Source: JABCPE02 sp963506915 (lineage in GTDB: Bacteria > Bacteroidota > Bacteroidia > Flavobacteriales > Weeksellaceae). From it: DNA of 28,510 nucleotides. This document shows, in pieces, positions 8,559 to 17,057 of this stretch. The translations under genes were made by a program, and so were the position numbers. Every line of letters begins with the position of its first letter. Position 1 is the stretch's first letter. The stretch covers positions 1 through 28,510 of the forward strand of contig CAUORE010000022.1 of the NCBI GenBank assembly GCA_963506915.1, written 5' to 3'. The notes under the pieces were generated by a model. The model had not been told where the DNA came from, made no database searches, and worked only from the letters and a program-made list of their open reading frames with translations.

Positions 8559-9089
8559 TTGGTTCAGAAACTTAAATTAGAAGAGCTGGGGAGAATAGAT
8601 GTAGAGACATTTAAACAAAGTTCTAAAACTCCACTGGTCGTAGTCCTTGATAATGTGCGTAGTATGCATAATGTAGGAGCGGTATTTCGCACAGCAGACG
8701 CTTTTTTGGTGGAGAAAATTTTACTATGTGGAATCACGCCGCAGCCGCCGCATAGAGAAATCCATAAGGCTGCGCTAGGAGCTACGGAAAGTATGGATTG
8801 GGCTTATTTTGAGTCGGTTACGGAGGCTTTACAAAGCTTAAAATCAGAAGGGTATAGCGTAGTAGGAGTGGAACAAACTACTGGAAGCCAAATGATTACG
8901 GAGTTTGACTTTGTGAAGAGTCAAAAATATGCATTGGTTCTTGGTAACGAAGTGGAGGGCATCAGTGATGAGGTTCTTCCGCTCTGTGATGACTTCTTGG
9001 AGATACCTCAGCTGGGGACTAAACACTCTCTAAATGTGAGTGTTTGTGGTGGAATTGTGATGTGGGAATTTTTTAAACACTTGAAATAA
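8559..9089 (+). CDS. TrmH/SpoU-family RNA 2'-O-methyltransferase
   Basis: SPOUT-fold enzymes of this family methylate ribose 2'-OH groups of tRNA or rRNA using S-adenosylmethionine. All three family motifs are present: motif 1 NVGAVFRTADAF (38-49), motif 2 ALVLGNEVEGIS (125-136) and motif 3 IPQLGTKHSLNVSVCGGI (149-166). These form the knotted SAM site. At 176 residues it is a compact form without the N-terminal RNA-binding extension of RlmB-type enzymes, closer in size to TrmL or TrmH-like proteins, so the target base cannot be assigned. The only useful start is TTG at 8559; there is no in-frame ATG before motif 1 except one inside it. It sits 12 nt after the channel gene and 1 or 13 nt before the next gene. 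Confidence 0.9.
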   Translation: MVQKLKLEELGRIDVETFKQSSKTPLVVVLDNVRSMHNVGAVFRTADAFLVEKILLCGITPQPPHREIHKAALGATESMDWAYFESVTEALQSLKSEGYSVVGVEQTTGSQMITEFDFVKSQKYALVLGNEVEGISDEVLPLCDDFLEIPQLGTKHSLNVSVCGGIVMWEFFKHLK

Positions 9090-9102
9090 ATTGGGACAGG
9101 AC

Positions 9103-10755
9103 ATGCCTACTTTTCTGATTTATTCCCTGCATTTTCTTTTGATAATGTTCACCATTTCGGTGGCAGTTTTTCAAAGGGGAGTTAGATATAAAAAACTGAT
9201 TTACAGTGTTTTATTGGGTTTTTATGTGTGTTTTTTATATTTGCAGATTTTGTCCATTATAGAGAATGAGACCACACTGAGGATTATCACTCATACTAAG
9301 CTCAATATCAGCTATATACTGTTTTCTTTGGTGTGTTTTCTTCTGCTGATAAATAGAGGGAAACCTGCTTTTTATTTTTGGCTCATTGCAGGAGTTCAGG
9401 GCATATTATATTATCTCTCGTTTAATCTGACAGGAACAGGCTTTAATGAAAGTATTCCATTTCACCTGAAAACAGGCATTAAAGGGGCAGGAATAGGGGA
9501 TTTTTATAAACTTATCATAGACATCACATTGTTGGTGGCTTTATTCATTTTTTCGGCGTTTTTTTGCTTTAAAAAAATCATCAAAAAAGAAACAAAAGAG
9601 AAAACCATCAATGCTAAAATTCCAGTGTTTTTGATGCTGGTTTTATTGGTTTTTAATCCCTTAAATTATGATATTTACCAAACTTATAAAGTGGTAGATG
9701 AAGACCCGAAGTTTTTGTTTAAAGATAATTATCATCCGCCTAAACAGCCTTTAAAAAACGAAACGAAGTATAATTTGGTTTGGATTTATGCAGAGGCTTT
9801 TGAGCGGATATACCTTAATCAGGAGATTTTCCCTGATCTAGCGCCTAATTTGGTTCAGCTGGAGAAAGAATCACTTTCCTTTTCTAATGTTCATCAGGTC
9901 TGGGGAACAGGCTGGACTATCGCAGGGATAGCGAGTTCTCAGTGCGGAGTGCCTCTATATGCGGTGGGGCGGGAGAATAACGACCTCGACCAGCTTCCGA
10001 GCTTTCTCCCTAAAATAAAGGGCGTGGGTAATATACTCGCGGAGGACGGCTACAAAAATATTTTCATACAAGGTTCGCCTAAGGCCTTTGCAGGGAATGA
10101 TAAATTTTTGGAAAGTCATGGTTTTCAGATGTTTTCACTTGAAAATATTGATAAAAAGTATAAAACGCCGAGAAATCTCTCTCGCTGGGGGCTGAATGAT
10201 GACAAAACCCTTGAATTTGCTAAGGAAAAATATAAGGAATTAAAGTCTAAAAATCAGCCGTTTAGCATTATGATTTCTACGATAAATACTCATAGCCCGA
10301 GAGGTTTTGTCCCGCCAGATTTCAAGAAGAAAAAATATAAAAATGGGCAGAATGTAACCCAGGATGCTCTTCATGTGAGTGATTATTTGATTTCGGAATT
10401 TATCAATGAAATTAAAAAACTGGATACAGAAAAAAACACCATGATAGTGATTTCTTCGGATCATCTCACGATGAGAAATATGGTTTCTGAAACGCTGGAA
10501 CGCCACCCTGACCTCCGCCGAAATTTATTCATGATACATTTTCCTGATAAGATATCGCCAAGAATTTCGGAGAGAAATACCTCCTCTCTGGACGAGGGAG
10601 TTACGGTTCTGAATGCTATGGGCTATCCGCTGGAGCGTTTTGGGCTGGGAGTTTCTTTATTCAGCAATGAAAAAAACCTGAAAGAAAAAACACAGAACAA
10701 AACGGATGATGTCCTGAAAAGCTGGAAAAAATATTATTTCCAATTTTGGGAATAG
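9103..10755 (+). CDS. OpgB-like phosphoglycerol transferase/sulfatase, membrane-anchored
   Basis: This family (LtaS/OpgB, alkaline-phosphatase fold) moves phosphoglycerol groups onto cell-envelope glycans outside the cytoplasmic membrane. The N-terminal ~190 residues hold five or six hydrophobic segments; the rest is the extracytoplasmic catalytic domain. Visible active-site pieces are WIYAEAFERIY (about 227-237, metal ligand Glu), GTGWTIAG with the likely nucleophile Thr272, SSQCGVPLYA, and ISSDHLTM with Asp453-His454. The ERIYLNQEIFPDLAPNL and GTGWTIAG...SQCGVPL pattern is closer to E. coli OpgB than to Gram-positive LtaS. I chose ATG 9103 over TTG 9091 because the latter only adds four residues (LGQD) directly after the previous stop. 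The acceptor here is unknown; Flavobacteriia are not known for OpgB-type glucans. It converges on the DUF5103 gene with a 6-nt gap. Confidence 0.85.
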   Translation: MPTFLIYSLHFLLIMFTISVAVFQRGVRYKKLIYSVLLGFYVCFLYLQILSIIENETTLRIITHTKLNISYILFSLVCFLLLINRGKPAFYFWLIAGVQGILYYLSFNLTGTGFNESIPFHLKTGIKGAGIGDFYKLIIDITLLVALFIFSAFFCFKKIIKKETKEKTINAKIPVFLMLVLLVFNPLNYDIYQTYKVVDEDPKFLFKDNYHPPKQPLKNETKYNLVWIYAEAFERIYLNQEIFPDLAPNLVQLEKESLSFSNVHQVWGTGWTIAGIASSQCGVPLYAVGRENNDLDQLPSFLPKIKGVGNILAEDGYKNIFIQGSPKAFAGNDKFLESHGFQMFSLENIDKKYKTPRNLSRWGLNDDKTLEFAKEKYKELKSKNQPFSIMISTINTHSPRGFVPPDFKKKKYKNGQNVTQDALHVSDYLISEFINEIKKLDTEKNTMIVISSDHLTMRNMVSETLERHPDLRRNLFMIHFPDKISPRISERNTSSLDEGVTVLNAMGYPLERFGLGVSLFSNEKNLKEKTQNKTDDVLKSWKKYYFQFWE

Positions 10756-10761
10756 ACTGTT

Positions 10762-11961
10762 CTATCTGATTTCTCCATAGCCAATAAGCCCATCGTAATT
10801 TTTTCCAAAAGGAGTGTAATACAGAAAAGCTTGATATTGGTTTTGTGTCTGCCAGAAATTTCCATTGATTTCACCAAAATTCAGTTTTCCATTTCGGTCT
10901 TTTGTTGCAAGGATATAGTTGTAGAATCCCTGTTTTAGGAATATTTTAGCGAAATATTTTTGGCTTTTCGGGTCGTAGTGCATTTGGCTCTCTTCATTAG
11001 CCTGATAGTCATTAAACTGCCCTAAAACATAGATGTTTTTCCCTTCCAAAGGATGGCTGTCCAAAGAAAACACCACCCAAGAGTAGTCGCCCTCGTAGTC
11101 GGCATTTCTTTCTTGTCCCATGTTATTACTACGGAAATAGAAAGCGCCATTGACATCTGGCTGATACTGGTAGCTGAGCGGCGAAGTCCAAGTAGGGAAG
11201 AGGTAGGTGTAGTTCACACCATCGATGTTTTCCGTTCCTGCCACCATATCAGAGGAGGCGTTTATCGTTTTATTATCAAAGTAAGAAAACTCATTATTTC
11301 CTTGAAAAACAAGACTTAACTGCTGAAACATCAGTTGGTTCCCAAAGAGAACAGAGGATGGTTTTAGGTTAAAAATTCCATCATTAAAATTATTATTTTG
11401 GATAATATTTAGGCTGATAGAATTGATATTTCGGCTGGTTTCTGGGTCGGTAAGGGTGGCTTTGACTTCTACTCTTTGGTTGAGGTTTGGAGTTTTCGCT
11501 GCGGTGTATCGGCTTACATTCAGGCCAATTCCAGCTCCGTTTTCTGCCACTGAAAATCTCTTTGTGAAAAGTGGTTTTTTCGGCGAATCTTTATAAACTA
11601 TAAGTTCAAAATTTCCCGAAATTTTAGGCTGAATGTCCTTGTTAGGAAAGGTCAGAGAGTAGTGCGTGTAGGCTTGGTGGGTGTTGAAAGAATATTTAAA
11701 ATTATCAATCAATCCGCTCAGTTTTCCAGTCGCAAATTCCGTGAAAAACAAGCCGTCATCTTTCCAGTTTCTATCAAGATGTTTTATCGTGTAACGATAA
11801 ATCTGGCTACCGTTGTCCAAGTCGTCAAAACGAAGGACAAGCTGCTCTCCGAACCTTATGACAGGCGTTTCGTCATTAGTCTGTGGGTTAAATAGCTGAA
11901 TGCTTTTAATATTCTGCCCAATGGCAAAAACGCCCGAAAACAAGAACAATAGTCTAAACAT
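10762..11961 (-). CDS. DUF5103 protein, type IX secretion plug-like
   Basis: DUF5103 proteins include the Plug protein shown to seal the periplasmic side of the SprA translocon in the type IX secretion system of Flavobacterium johnsoniae. This 399-residue protein begins with a signal peptide (LLFLFSGVFAIGQ), so it is exported. Family-like blocks follow: an early YTIKHLDRNWKDDGL stretch, FKYSFNTHQAYTHYSLTFPN (about 88-107), SGNFELIVYKD, and a C-terminal half ending in FNDY...YNYILATKD and GNFWQTQNQYQAFLYYTPFG. Aromatic residues are dense, as in beta-rich envelope proteins. Its ATG overlaps the stop of the upstream gene (TAATG), so it is translationally coupled and shares its promoter. Its presence implies a type IX secretion system in this organism; the family assignment is from recalled sequence pattern. 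Confidence 0.82.
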   Translation of the reverse strand: MFRLLFLFSGVFAIGQNIKSIQLFNPQTNDETPVIRFGEQLVLRFDDLDNGSQIYRYTIKHLDRNWKDDGLFFTEFATGKLSGLIDNFKYSFNTHQAYTHYSLTFPNKDIQPKISGNFELIVYKDSPKKPLFTKRFSVAENGAGIGLNVSRYTAAKTPNLNQRVEVKATLTDPETSRNINSISLNIIQNNNFNDGIFNLKPSSVLFGNQLMFQQLSLVFQGNNEFSYFDNKTINASSDMVAGTENIDGVNYTYLFPTWTSPLSYQYQPDVNGAFYFRSNNMGQERNADYEGDYSWVVFSLDSHPLEGKNIYVLGQFNDYQANEESQMHYDPKSQKYFAKIFLKQGFYNYILATKDRNGKLNFGEINGNFWQTQNQYQAFLYYTPFGKNYDGLIGYGEIR

Positions 11962-13535
11962 TAGGCATTTTTTATAACGGTTAATCTCGCCTTAGTGTGG
12001 TAATTTCCTTGTTTAAAGAAACGAGTGAAAAAGTCCAGTTCTTCTTTTGTATAATTGTTTTTCTTGAAGAAAGAAATCTTTTTCTCGCTCACTTCTATGC
12101 TGTAATCCAGAATTTCTTTGGAGTAGAAATTCGCCAAGAAGATTTGGTAGAAATCTTGGTCGATTCTGTCTTTATTCAAGAATTTATTTTGTTTAATACA
12201 AAAAGCGTTTTCTATATTGGAATAAACCTCAAAACCAGAATTGATATTATGGAAAACCACCATCACAGTGTCTGGTTTTTCCTCTTCTTTGGTTGCTTTT
12301 GGTTTGTATTTTTTCACGGCTTTTTCTTTTTCCTCTGCGGATAGACCAGCAGTTTCTGTGAAGAAATCAAAATATCCGTTCATAAAGTCATCCACCTCAT
12401 CTTTTTTAAGGAATACGATAGGAACGCCCTTGTTGTAGATAAGGAATGCTTCGTGGTGTTCTTTTAGGTTTTCACGGATAAGAGCTTGGTCTTCCATGAA
12501 ACTTAGCGATTCTTTAGAATGAATGTTTTGTTTTTCTTTTTCTATGAACTCCTCATTGTAATCGCTCATGATGGAAACTCCTGAGAACCACCATTCTTTA
12601 TGCCATTCTACGATGCCCATGAAGATGATGCTTTTTTCCTTTAAATCTTTGTGTTTAGGGAAAGAAGATTTCAGAAGTTTGAATTTCTTATCGGTAGCGA
12701 TATGTTTTATTTTAAGGTATTTTTCATCTTCACCAAGGAAAAGGAAACTTCCCTGAACTCTCGGAGACATTTTTTCTAAATCTTTCGCTACGGAATGTTT
12801 TTTACCCAAAATCAGAACAGCCCATTCCTTCGCAGAAAGTGCGAGGAGAGAGGTGCATGCCTCATGGATGAATCTGTCTCGGTTGTCATCCAGAGTAGCT
12901 TCTACTCTTCGTCCTGCTTCCATGATTTCTGCCTCTTGTCTCAGTAGAGCGAAGCCTGTATCTGGGAAGAATAGATAAGTTTTGGTAAGGATATTATTGA
13001 GCAGCCTTCTTACTTCGTAGTAGTCTTGGGTAGGCTCTATTTGGTAAGTTTCTCTCAGTAAATCGTTTTCTGGAGCATATTCGTATTCTGTTTCCAAGAT
13101 ACCCACCAGCCCTTCAGAAATGCTTTGTATAAAAGGATCGTGAGGATTGAGCAGGATATTTTTGTTCACAGCATTGATGAAATACCAAACCAAAAATTTT
13201 ACATCTTGGATATTAACCTCGCCTTCTACATAGTTTTTGTCAGTTTCGTAGAATGGTAGCGGTTTTCCGTAAAGCTCTTTATGTTTTTTGATGAAAGAAT
13301 TCCATACTTCAGACCCAGAAATGATGTCTTCTAAATAAGAAGTCAAAAACATACAAAACAAAGAAATCCCTTCTTCTCTTATGAAATTCTGCAAAGGAAT
13401 ATGAAACTCTTTTTCGTATATTTTATCATTGATTTCATTGCTTATTCCTAAAAAATAAAGGTCGGATTTAGCGGTTTTGTTATAAGGTTTTATTTCTTGC
13501 CAGTCTTCTAATAAAATTCTTTTCTGTGCTGCCAT
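11961..13535 (-). CDS. Unknown protein resembling DUF3843, upstream of plug gene
   Basis: The protein has 524 residues from the ATG at 13535. No signal peptide or membrane segment is seen. The N-terminus (KRILLEDWQEIKPYNK...SDLYFLGISNEI) resembles the DUF3843 family of Bacteroidota as I recall it; the function of that family is unknown. The sequence is mixed helical, with a Lys/Glu-rich linker near residues 407-428 (KYKPKATKEEEKPD) between two folded parts. A longer reading from 13640 is rejected because it runs through a perfect TATCTTTG promoter box at 13559-13566 and begins with residues of unlike composition. The last codon overlaps the next start as TAATG, tying the protein to the T9SS plug-like gene. 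I cannot say what it does; it has no visible enzymatic motif. Confidence 0.8.
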   Translation of the reverse strand: MAAQKRILLEDWQEIKPYNKTAKSDLYFLGISNEINDKIYEKEFHIPLQNFIREEGISLFCMFLTSYLEDIISGSEVWNSFIKKHKELYGKPLPFYETDKNYVEGEVNIQDVKFLVWYFINAVNKNILLNPHDPFIQSISEGLVGILETEYEYAPENDLLRETYQIEPTQDYYEVRRLLNNILTKTYLFFPDTGFALLRQEAEIMEAGRRVEATLDDNRDRFIHEACTSLLALSAKEWAVLILGKKHSVAKDLEKMSPRVQGSFLFLGEDEKYLKIKHIATDKKFKLLKSSFPKHKDLKEKSIIFMGIVEWHKEWWFSGVSIMSDYNEEFIEKEKQNIHSKESLSFMEDQALIRENLKEHHEAFLIYNKGVPIVFLKKDEVDDFMNGYFDFFTETAGLSAEEKEKAVKKYKPKATKEEEKPDTVMVVFHNINSGFEVYSNIENAFCIKQNKFLNKDRIDQDFYQIFLANFYSKEILDYSIEVSEKKISFFKKNNYTKEELDFFTRFFKQGNYHTKARLTVIKNA

Positions 13536-13558
13536 CTTTCTTCTTTTTTTTGTTTCCA

Positions 13559-13566
13559 CAAAGATA
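13559..13566 (-). promoter_or_regulatory. Promoter -7 box for the DUF3843-like/plug pair
   Basis: The minus strand reads TATCTTTG, a perfect TAnnTTTG, 23 nt before the ATG at 13535. Only a TTTAG-like sequence is near the -33 position. It decides the start of the downstream gene, since the longer frame would cover it. Confidence 0.5.
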
Positions 13567-13642
13567 ATAAAATATCTCCACCTAAATATCTGAAAAATAT
13601 CATACTTTCTAATGGATGCCAAATGAAATTCCCGGCGCATTT

Positions 13643-13676
13643 TTGCAGTAAAATATTGAGGAAAAAACTATCTTTA
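13643..13676 (+). promoter_or_regulatory. Candidate promoter for dinB
   Basis: TTG (13643-13645), 23 nt spacing, then TATCTTTA (13669-13676), one mismatch from TAnnTTTG, 30 nt before the dinB ATG at 13707. It would exclude the longer dinB reading that begins at 13623. Confidence 0.4.
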
Positions 13677-13706
13677 CACGGAATAAATAGAATTTTCTCT
13701 AAAACA

Positions 13707-14813
13707 ATGGACACCTTTGAAAATAAGATAATCCACATCGATATGGATGCTTTCTTTGCTTCCGTAGAGCAGCTGGACTGTCCTGACCTTAGAGGAAAAC
13801 CCATTGCTGTGGGCGGTGGAGGGAATAGAGGCGTGGTAGCGGCAGCAAGCTACGAAGCGAGGAAATACGGCGTTCGTAGTGCGATGAGCGGAGCGAAGGC
13901 AAGGAAACTCTGCCCAGACCTCATCTTTGTTTCGCCTCGTTTTGAGCGGTATAAGGAAATTTCTCTGCAAATCCGCGAAATCTTCTATGAATACACTGAT
14001 TTGGTAGAGCCGCTTTCCCTCGATGAGGCGTATCTGGATGTGACTTTTAACAAGAAAAATAATCCCTCCGCTACGAACATCGCTAAGGAAATTCGGAAAA
14101 AAATCTTTGAAAAAACAGGACTGACTGCCTCGGCAGGCGTGTCGGTCAATAAATTCATTGCCAAAATAGCCAGCGATTATACGAAACCCAACGGACAGAC
14201 CACCATAAAACCCAATAAAATCATTCCGTTTTTGGACAGCCTTGACATCAGAAAATTTTACGGAATCGGCAGGGTAACTGCCGAAAAGATGTATGCTCTC
14301 GGGATTTTTACAGGAAAAGATTTGAGGGAAAAATCACTGCTGTTTCTGCAAAGTCATTTTGGGAACAGCGGGCTTTATTACTACGAAATTACCCGAGGAA
14401 TCCACAGAAGTCCTGTGAATCCTGTCCGAATTGCGAAATCCATAGGAGTGGAGCGGACTTTCGAGCATGATGAACAGCACCAGACATATCTGCTGACACC
14501 TTTGGAAGCGCTTTCCAAAGAGCTGGAACAAAGATTAAAGAAACGAAATCTCTCAGGGAGAACCATTACTTTGAAAATAAAATACAGCGATTTTACCACG
14601 CAGACACGGAGCAAAACTTTAGCAAAATTTGTTTCAGACCAAAATATGCTTTTCCGTATCGGCGAGGAACTTTTGTTTCAAGAAAACTTGAAAAATTCGG
14701 TGAGATTATTAGGTCTTTCCGTGTCTAACCTGAATGTTTGGGAAAAACAAAACCAGCCGAAATACATCCAGCTTCAGTTTGAGTTTCCGCCTCACGAGAG
14801 AAAAGCCGAATAA
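13707..14813 (+). CDS. dinB: DNA polymerase IV (Y-family)
   Basis: DNA polymerase IV is an error-prone translesion polymerase. The 368 residues start at ATG 13707, giving MDTFENKIIHIDMDAFFASVEQ split by the expected catalytic Asp12. The second acidic pair is in PLSLDEAYLDV (Asp106-Glu107). A steric-gate/finger region (Ser-Tyr in AAASYEARKYGVRSAMSG), palm motif ASDYTKPNGQTTI and HhH-containing thumb IRKFYGIGRVTAEKMYALGI follow, then the little-finger domain. The C-terminus (QLQFEFPPHERKAE) contains a QLxFxF-like sequence, which may serve as a beta-clamp binding site. A longer frame from 13623 adds 28 residues unlike the family and crosses a candidate promoter. It is divergent from the DUF3843-like gene and convergent with the VIT1 gene (16-nt gap). 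No LexA-type operator was recognised. Confidence 0.96.
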   Translation: MDTFENKIIHIDMDAFFASVEQLDCPDLRGKPIAVGGGGNRGVVAAASYEARKYGVRSAMSGAKARKLCPDLIFVSPRFERYKEISLQIREIFYEYTDLVEPLSLDEAYLDVTFNKKNNPSATNIAKEIRKKIFEKTGLTASAGVSVNKFIAKIASDYTKPNGQTTIKPNKIIPFLDSLDIRKFYGIGRVTAEKMYALGIFTGKDLREKSLLFLQSHFGNSGLYYYEITRGIHRSPVNPVRIAKSIGVERTFEHDEQHQTYLLTPLEALSKELEQRLKKRNLSGRTITLKIKYSDFTTQTRSKTLAKFVSDQNMLFRIGEELLFQENLKNSVRLLGLSVSNLNVWEKQNQPKYIQLQFEFPPHERKAE

Positions 14814-14829
14814 TTATTAAAAATCAAAT

Positions 14830-15531
14830 CTAAATCCTAACACCGAAGAAACTTCCTGCCAAATCACTCACTCCCATAGCGATAGTTCCCCAGAAAGTAA
14901 TACGGAGAATGGCTTTAAGTGGGTTAGAACCTCCTGTTTTAGCTGCGATTCCGCCCAAGAGCGCAAGGAAAAGGATAGCAGAGCTGTAGAGATAATATTC
15001 TAAATGATAAAACGGAGCAATGAAGACCACCAGCAGAGGCAATATACCGCCAAAGAGAAACGCGCCGCCAGATGCCAGAGCCGCCTGAAAAGGTTTAGCC
15101 TGACTGATTTCGGTGATGCCCAGTTCATCCCGCACATGCGCCGCCAAAGCATCATGCTCGGTCAGTTCCTTGGCTACCTGCATTGCAGTTTCTGGTTTTA
15201 GTCCTCGCAGTTCGTAGATATGCGCAAGCATTTGTAGTTCTTCTTCGGGTGTGTCTTTCAGTTCTTGTCTTTCCCTCTCGATGTCCGCGTGTTCTATATC
15301 TGTCTGCGAACTTACCGAAACATATTCTCCTGCCGCCATGGACAAAGCTCCTGCGATGATTCCTGCCGCTGTCGCTAAAATCACAGACTCTGGCGCAGAA
15401 CTCGCTGCGGCAACTCCTATAGCAAGGCTCGCCGTGGATAGTATGCCGTCATTAGCGCCTAATACTGTAGCACGAAGCCAGTTACTACGATGGATATAGT
15501 GTTTATCAAGGTAATCATCAAGGGTTTTCAT
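14830..15531 (-). CDS. VIT1/CCC1-family Fe2+/Mn2+ transporter
   Basis: Proteins of this family move ferrous iron or manganese across membranes; in bacteria they sit in the cytoplasmic membrane and probably act in export or detoxification. The 233 residues fit. TM1 contains WLRATVLGANDGILSTASLAIG (about 19-40), the family signature, and TM2 contains AGALSMAAGEYVSVSSQ (about 60-76). The middle domain is rich in Glu (IEHADIERERQELKDTPEEE), matching the cytoplasmic metal-binding region described for VIT1. Three more hydrophobic segments follow (about 150-171, 176-193, 206-226). The ATG at 15531 is supported by a TATCTTTG box 32 nt upstream. It lies just beyond the suf terminator, so it is a separate unit, though the iron theme fits its neighbour. 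Exact metal and direction are not visible. Confidence 0.9.
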   Translation of the reverse strand: MKTLDDYLDKHYIHRSNWLRATVLGANDGILSTASLAIGVAAASSAPESVILATAAGIIAGALSMAAGEYVSVSSQTDIEHADIERERQELKDTPEEELQMLAHIYELRGLKPETAMQVAKELTEHDALAAHVRDELGITEISQAKPFQAALASGGAFLFGGILPLLVVFIAPFYHLEYYLYSSAILFLALLGGIAAKTGGSNPLKAILRITFWGTIAMGVSDLAGSFFGVRI

Positions 15532-15563
15532 TGAAGTATTTATTTAAAACTGAAGACTAAATG

Positions 15564-15571
15564 CAAAGATA
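15564..15571 (-). promoter_or_regulatory. Promoter -7 box for the VIT1-family gene
   Basis: The minus strand reads TATCTTTG, a perfect TAnnTTTG, 32 nt before the ATG. No clear TTG at -33. The remaining bases of the 199-nt gap to sufD are AT-rich and hold only the suf terminator. Confidence 0.45.
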
Positions 15572-15672
15572 GTTTTCTTTTGTGTAAATCTTATTTTATC
15601 ATCAAGAAAAAATATAAAATTTATAAAAAGATTAAATAAGAATATTTTACGAAAAAGATATGGAATAATGAT

Positions 15673-15704
15673 AAAAACGGGAGAATTTCCGTAGAGATTC
15701 TCCC
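15673..15704 (-). terminator. Rho-independent terminator after sufD
   Basis: GGGAGAAT (15679-15686) and ATTCTCCC (15697-15704) form a perfect 8-bp stem with a 10-nt loop. On the minus strand the stem is followed by CGTTTTTAT. It begins 27 nt after the sufD stop and closes the suf transcript before any sufS or sufE gene. Confidence 0.75.
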
Positions 15705-15730
15705 ATTGCATTAAAAACAAAATGAATAAA

Positions 15731-17002
15731 TTATAAATCTATCTGAACTTCCAGTTTCTCAGCCAATAGCTTTGCAACTTTCAGTTTTAGTGGCTCTATG
15801 TCTATGTTTTCCATAGCATCATTCGCGAAAGCATACAGCAGCAGTGCCTGAGCCTCTTTCTTGGAAATTCCTCTGGCTCTTAGATAGAACAGCGCCTCAT
15901 CATTGAGCTGTCCTACGGTACATCCGTGTGAACATTTCACATCATCTGCAAAAATTTCCAGCTGCGGCTTGGTGTCTATGGTAGCTCCCTCGCTCAGCAG
16001 GATGTTGTTATTCTGCTGGTAAGCGTTGGTTTTTTGTGCGATTTTATTTACGAATACTTTTCCGTTGAACACGCCATGCGCCTTGTCCTTGAAAACACCT
16101 TTGTAGTTTTGGTAAGACTCACAGTTTGGCTCGTTGTGATGTACGGCTGTGTGGTGGTCTACCAGCTGTTCATTTCCGATGATGGTGATACCATTCATGA
16201 AGGAATTGATATTTTCTCCTGTGTGGATGAAATCAAGATTATTTCTCACCAATTTACCTCCGAAAGCAAAGGTATTCACTGTCGCTAAACTGTCTCGCTC
16301 TTGTTTCGCGAAAGTGCTGTCTACCAGATAAGTAGTCTGGCTGTCGTTTTGGAGTTTATGCCAGTCAGCCTTTGCATTTTTGCCCACGAAAATTTCTGTA
16401 ACCGAGTTGGTAAAAGTATAGGTTTCATCAAAGTTATGATGGCTCTCTATCACTTCTACTTTCGCGCCTTCTTCTACGATAAGGAGATTTCTCGTTGTAT
16501 AAAATACATTTTCATCCTGATTTTCAGAGATGTAGAAAAGGTGAATAGGCTTTTCTATCACAGTATTTTTAGGAACGAAAAGGAAAAATCCATCGCTGTA
16601 CAAAGCATCGTTTAGGGCTGTGAATGCTGTGTTTTTAGGCTTTATTTGGTTAAAATATTTTTCGACCAAATCTTTATTAGAAGAAAAAGCATTATTTAAA
16701 GTCAAAAATTCTGCATTTTCTACGGAGATTTTGGATAGAGCCTTTTGGAATTTTCCATTGACAAAGACAATGAAATCAAAGTGCTCTTCTCCCAGATGCA
16801 GCTGGTCTAGCTGCTCTTTTGTAATGTGAAATTCCTGCTTCTGCGCCAGAGAATATTGCTTGTTCACGGCTTCGGACAGGTCGGTGTATTTGTATTCCTC
16901 ATCTTTTTTAGTGGGAAAACCTGCCGCCAAAAACTGGCTGAGTGCCTCGGCTCTCTCGCTGGAAAGTGTGGATTTTAGTTGTTCTATTTGATTAAATAAC
17001 AT
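15731..17002 (-). CDS. sufD: Fe-S cluster assembly protein SufD
   Basis: SufD pairs with SufB and SufC in the SufBC2D scaffold that builds iron-sulfur clusters in the cytoplasm. The 423 residues match the family. The C-terminal signature CSHGCTVGQLNDEALFYL starts at Cys357; His359 corresponds to the His described as important in E. coli SufD. The middle is the beta-helix core typical of SufB/SufD, and the end (AQALLLYAFANDAME) is the helical SufC-binding region. Start ATG at 17002 gives the N-terminal helix LFNQIEQLKSTLSSERAEAL. It follows sufC after 55 nt and ends before a clear terminator, so it is the last gene of the operon here. No cysteine desulfurase follows, unlike many suf operons. 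Confidence 0.95.
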   Translation of the reverse strand: MLFNQIEQLKSTLSSERAEALSQFLAAGFPTKKDEEYKYTDLSEAVNKQYSLAQKQEFHITKEQLDQLHLGEEHFDFIVFVNGKFQKALSKISVENAEFLTLNNAFSSNKDLVEKYFNQIKPKNTAFTALNDALYSDGFFLFVPKNTVIEKPIHLFYISENQDENVFYTTRNLLIVEEGAKVEVIESHHNFDETYTFTNSVTEIFVGKNAKADWHKLQNDSQTTYLVDSTFAKQERDSLATVNTFAFGGKLVRNNLDFIHTGENINSFMNGITIIGNEQLVDHHTAVHHNEPNCESYQNYKGVFKDKAHGVFNGKVFVNKIAQKTNAYQQNNNILLSEGATIDTKPQLEIFADDVKCSHGCTVGQLNDEALFYLRARGISKKEAQALLLYAFANDAMENIDIEPLKLKVAKLLAEKLEVQIDL

Positions 17003-17057
17003 AAAATTTGTATTTGATTTGAAATTTTGGAGTTTGAAATTTGAGTTTTAATCTCAA

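Noticed and set aside
10740..10780. Small inverted repeat (AATAGA/TCTAT) between the convergent OpgB-like and DUF5103 genes
   Set aside because: Only about 5 bp with no T-run on either strand; not enough to call a terminator.
13536..13640. 35-residue N-terminal extension of the DUF3843-like protein
   Set aside because: It crosses a perfect TATCTTTG promoter box and also the dinB upstream region; the ATG at 13535 is better placed.
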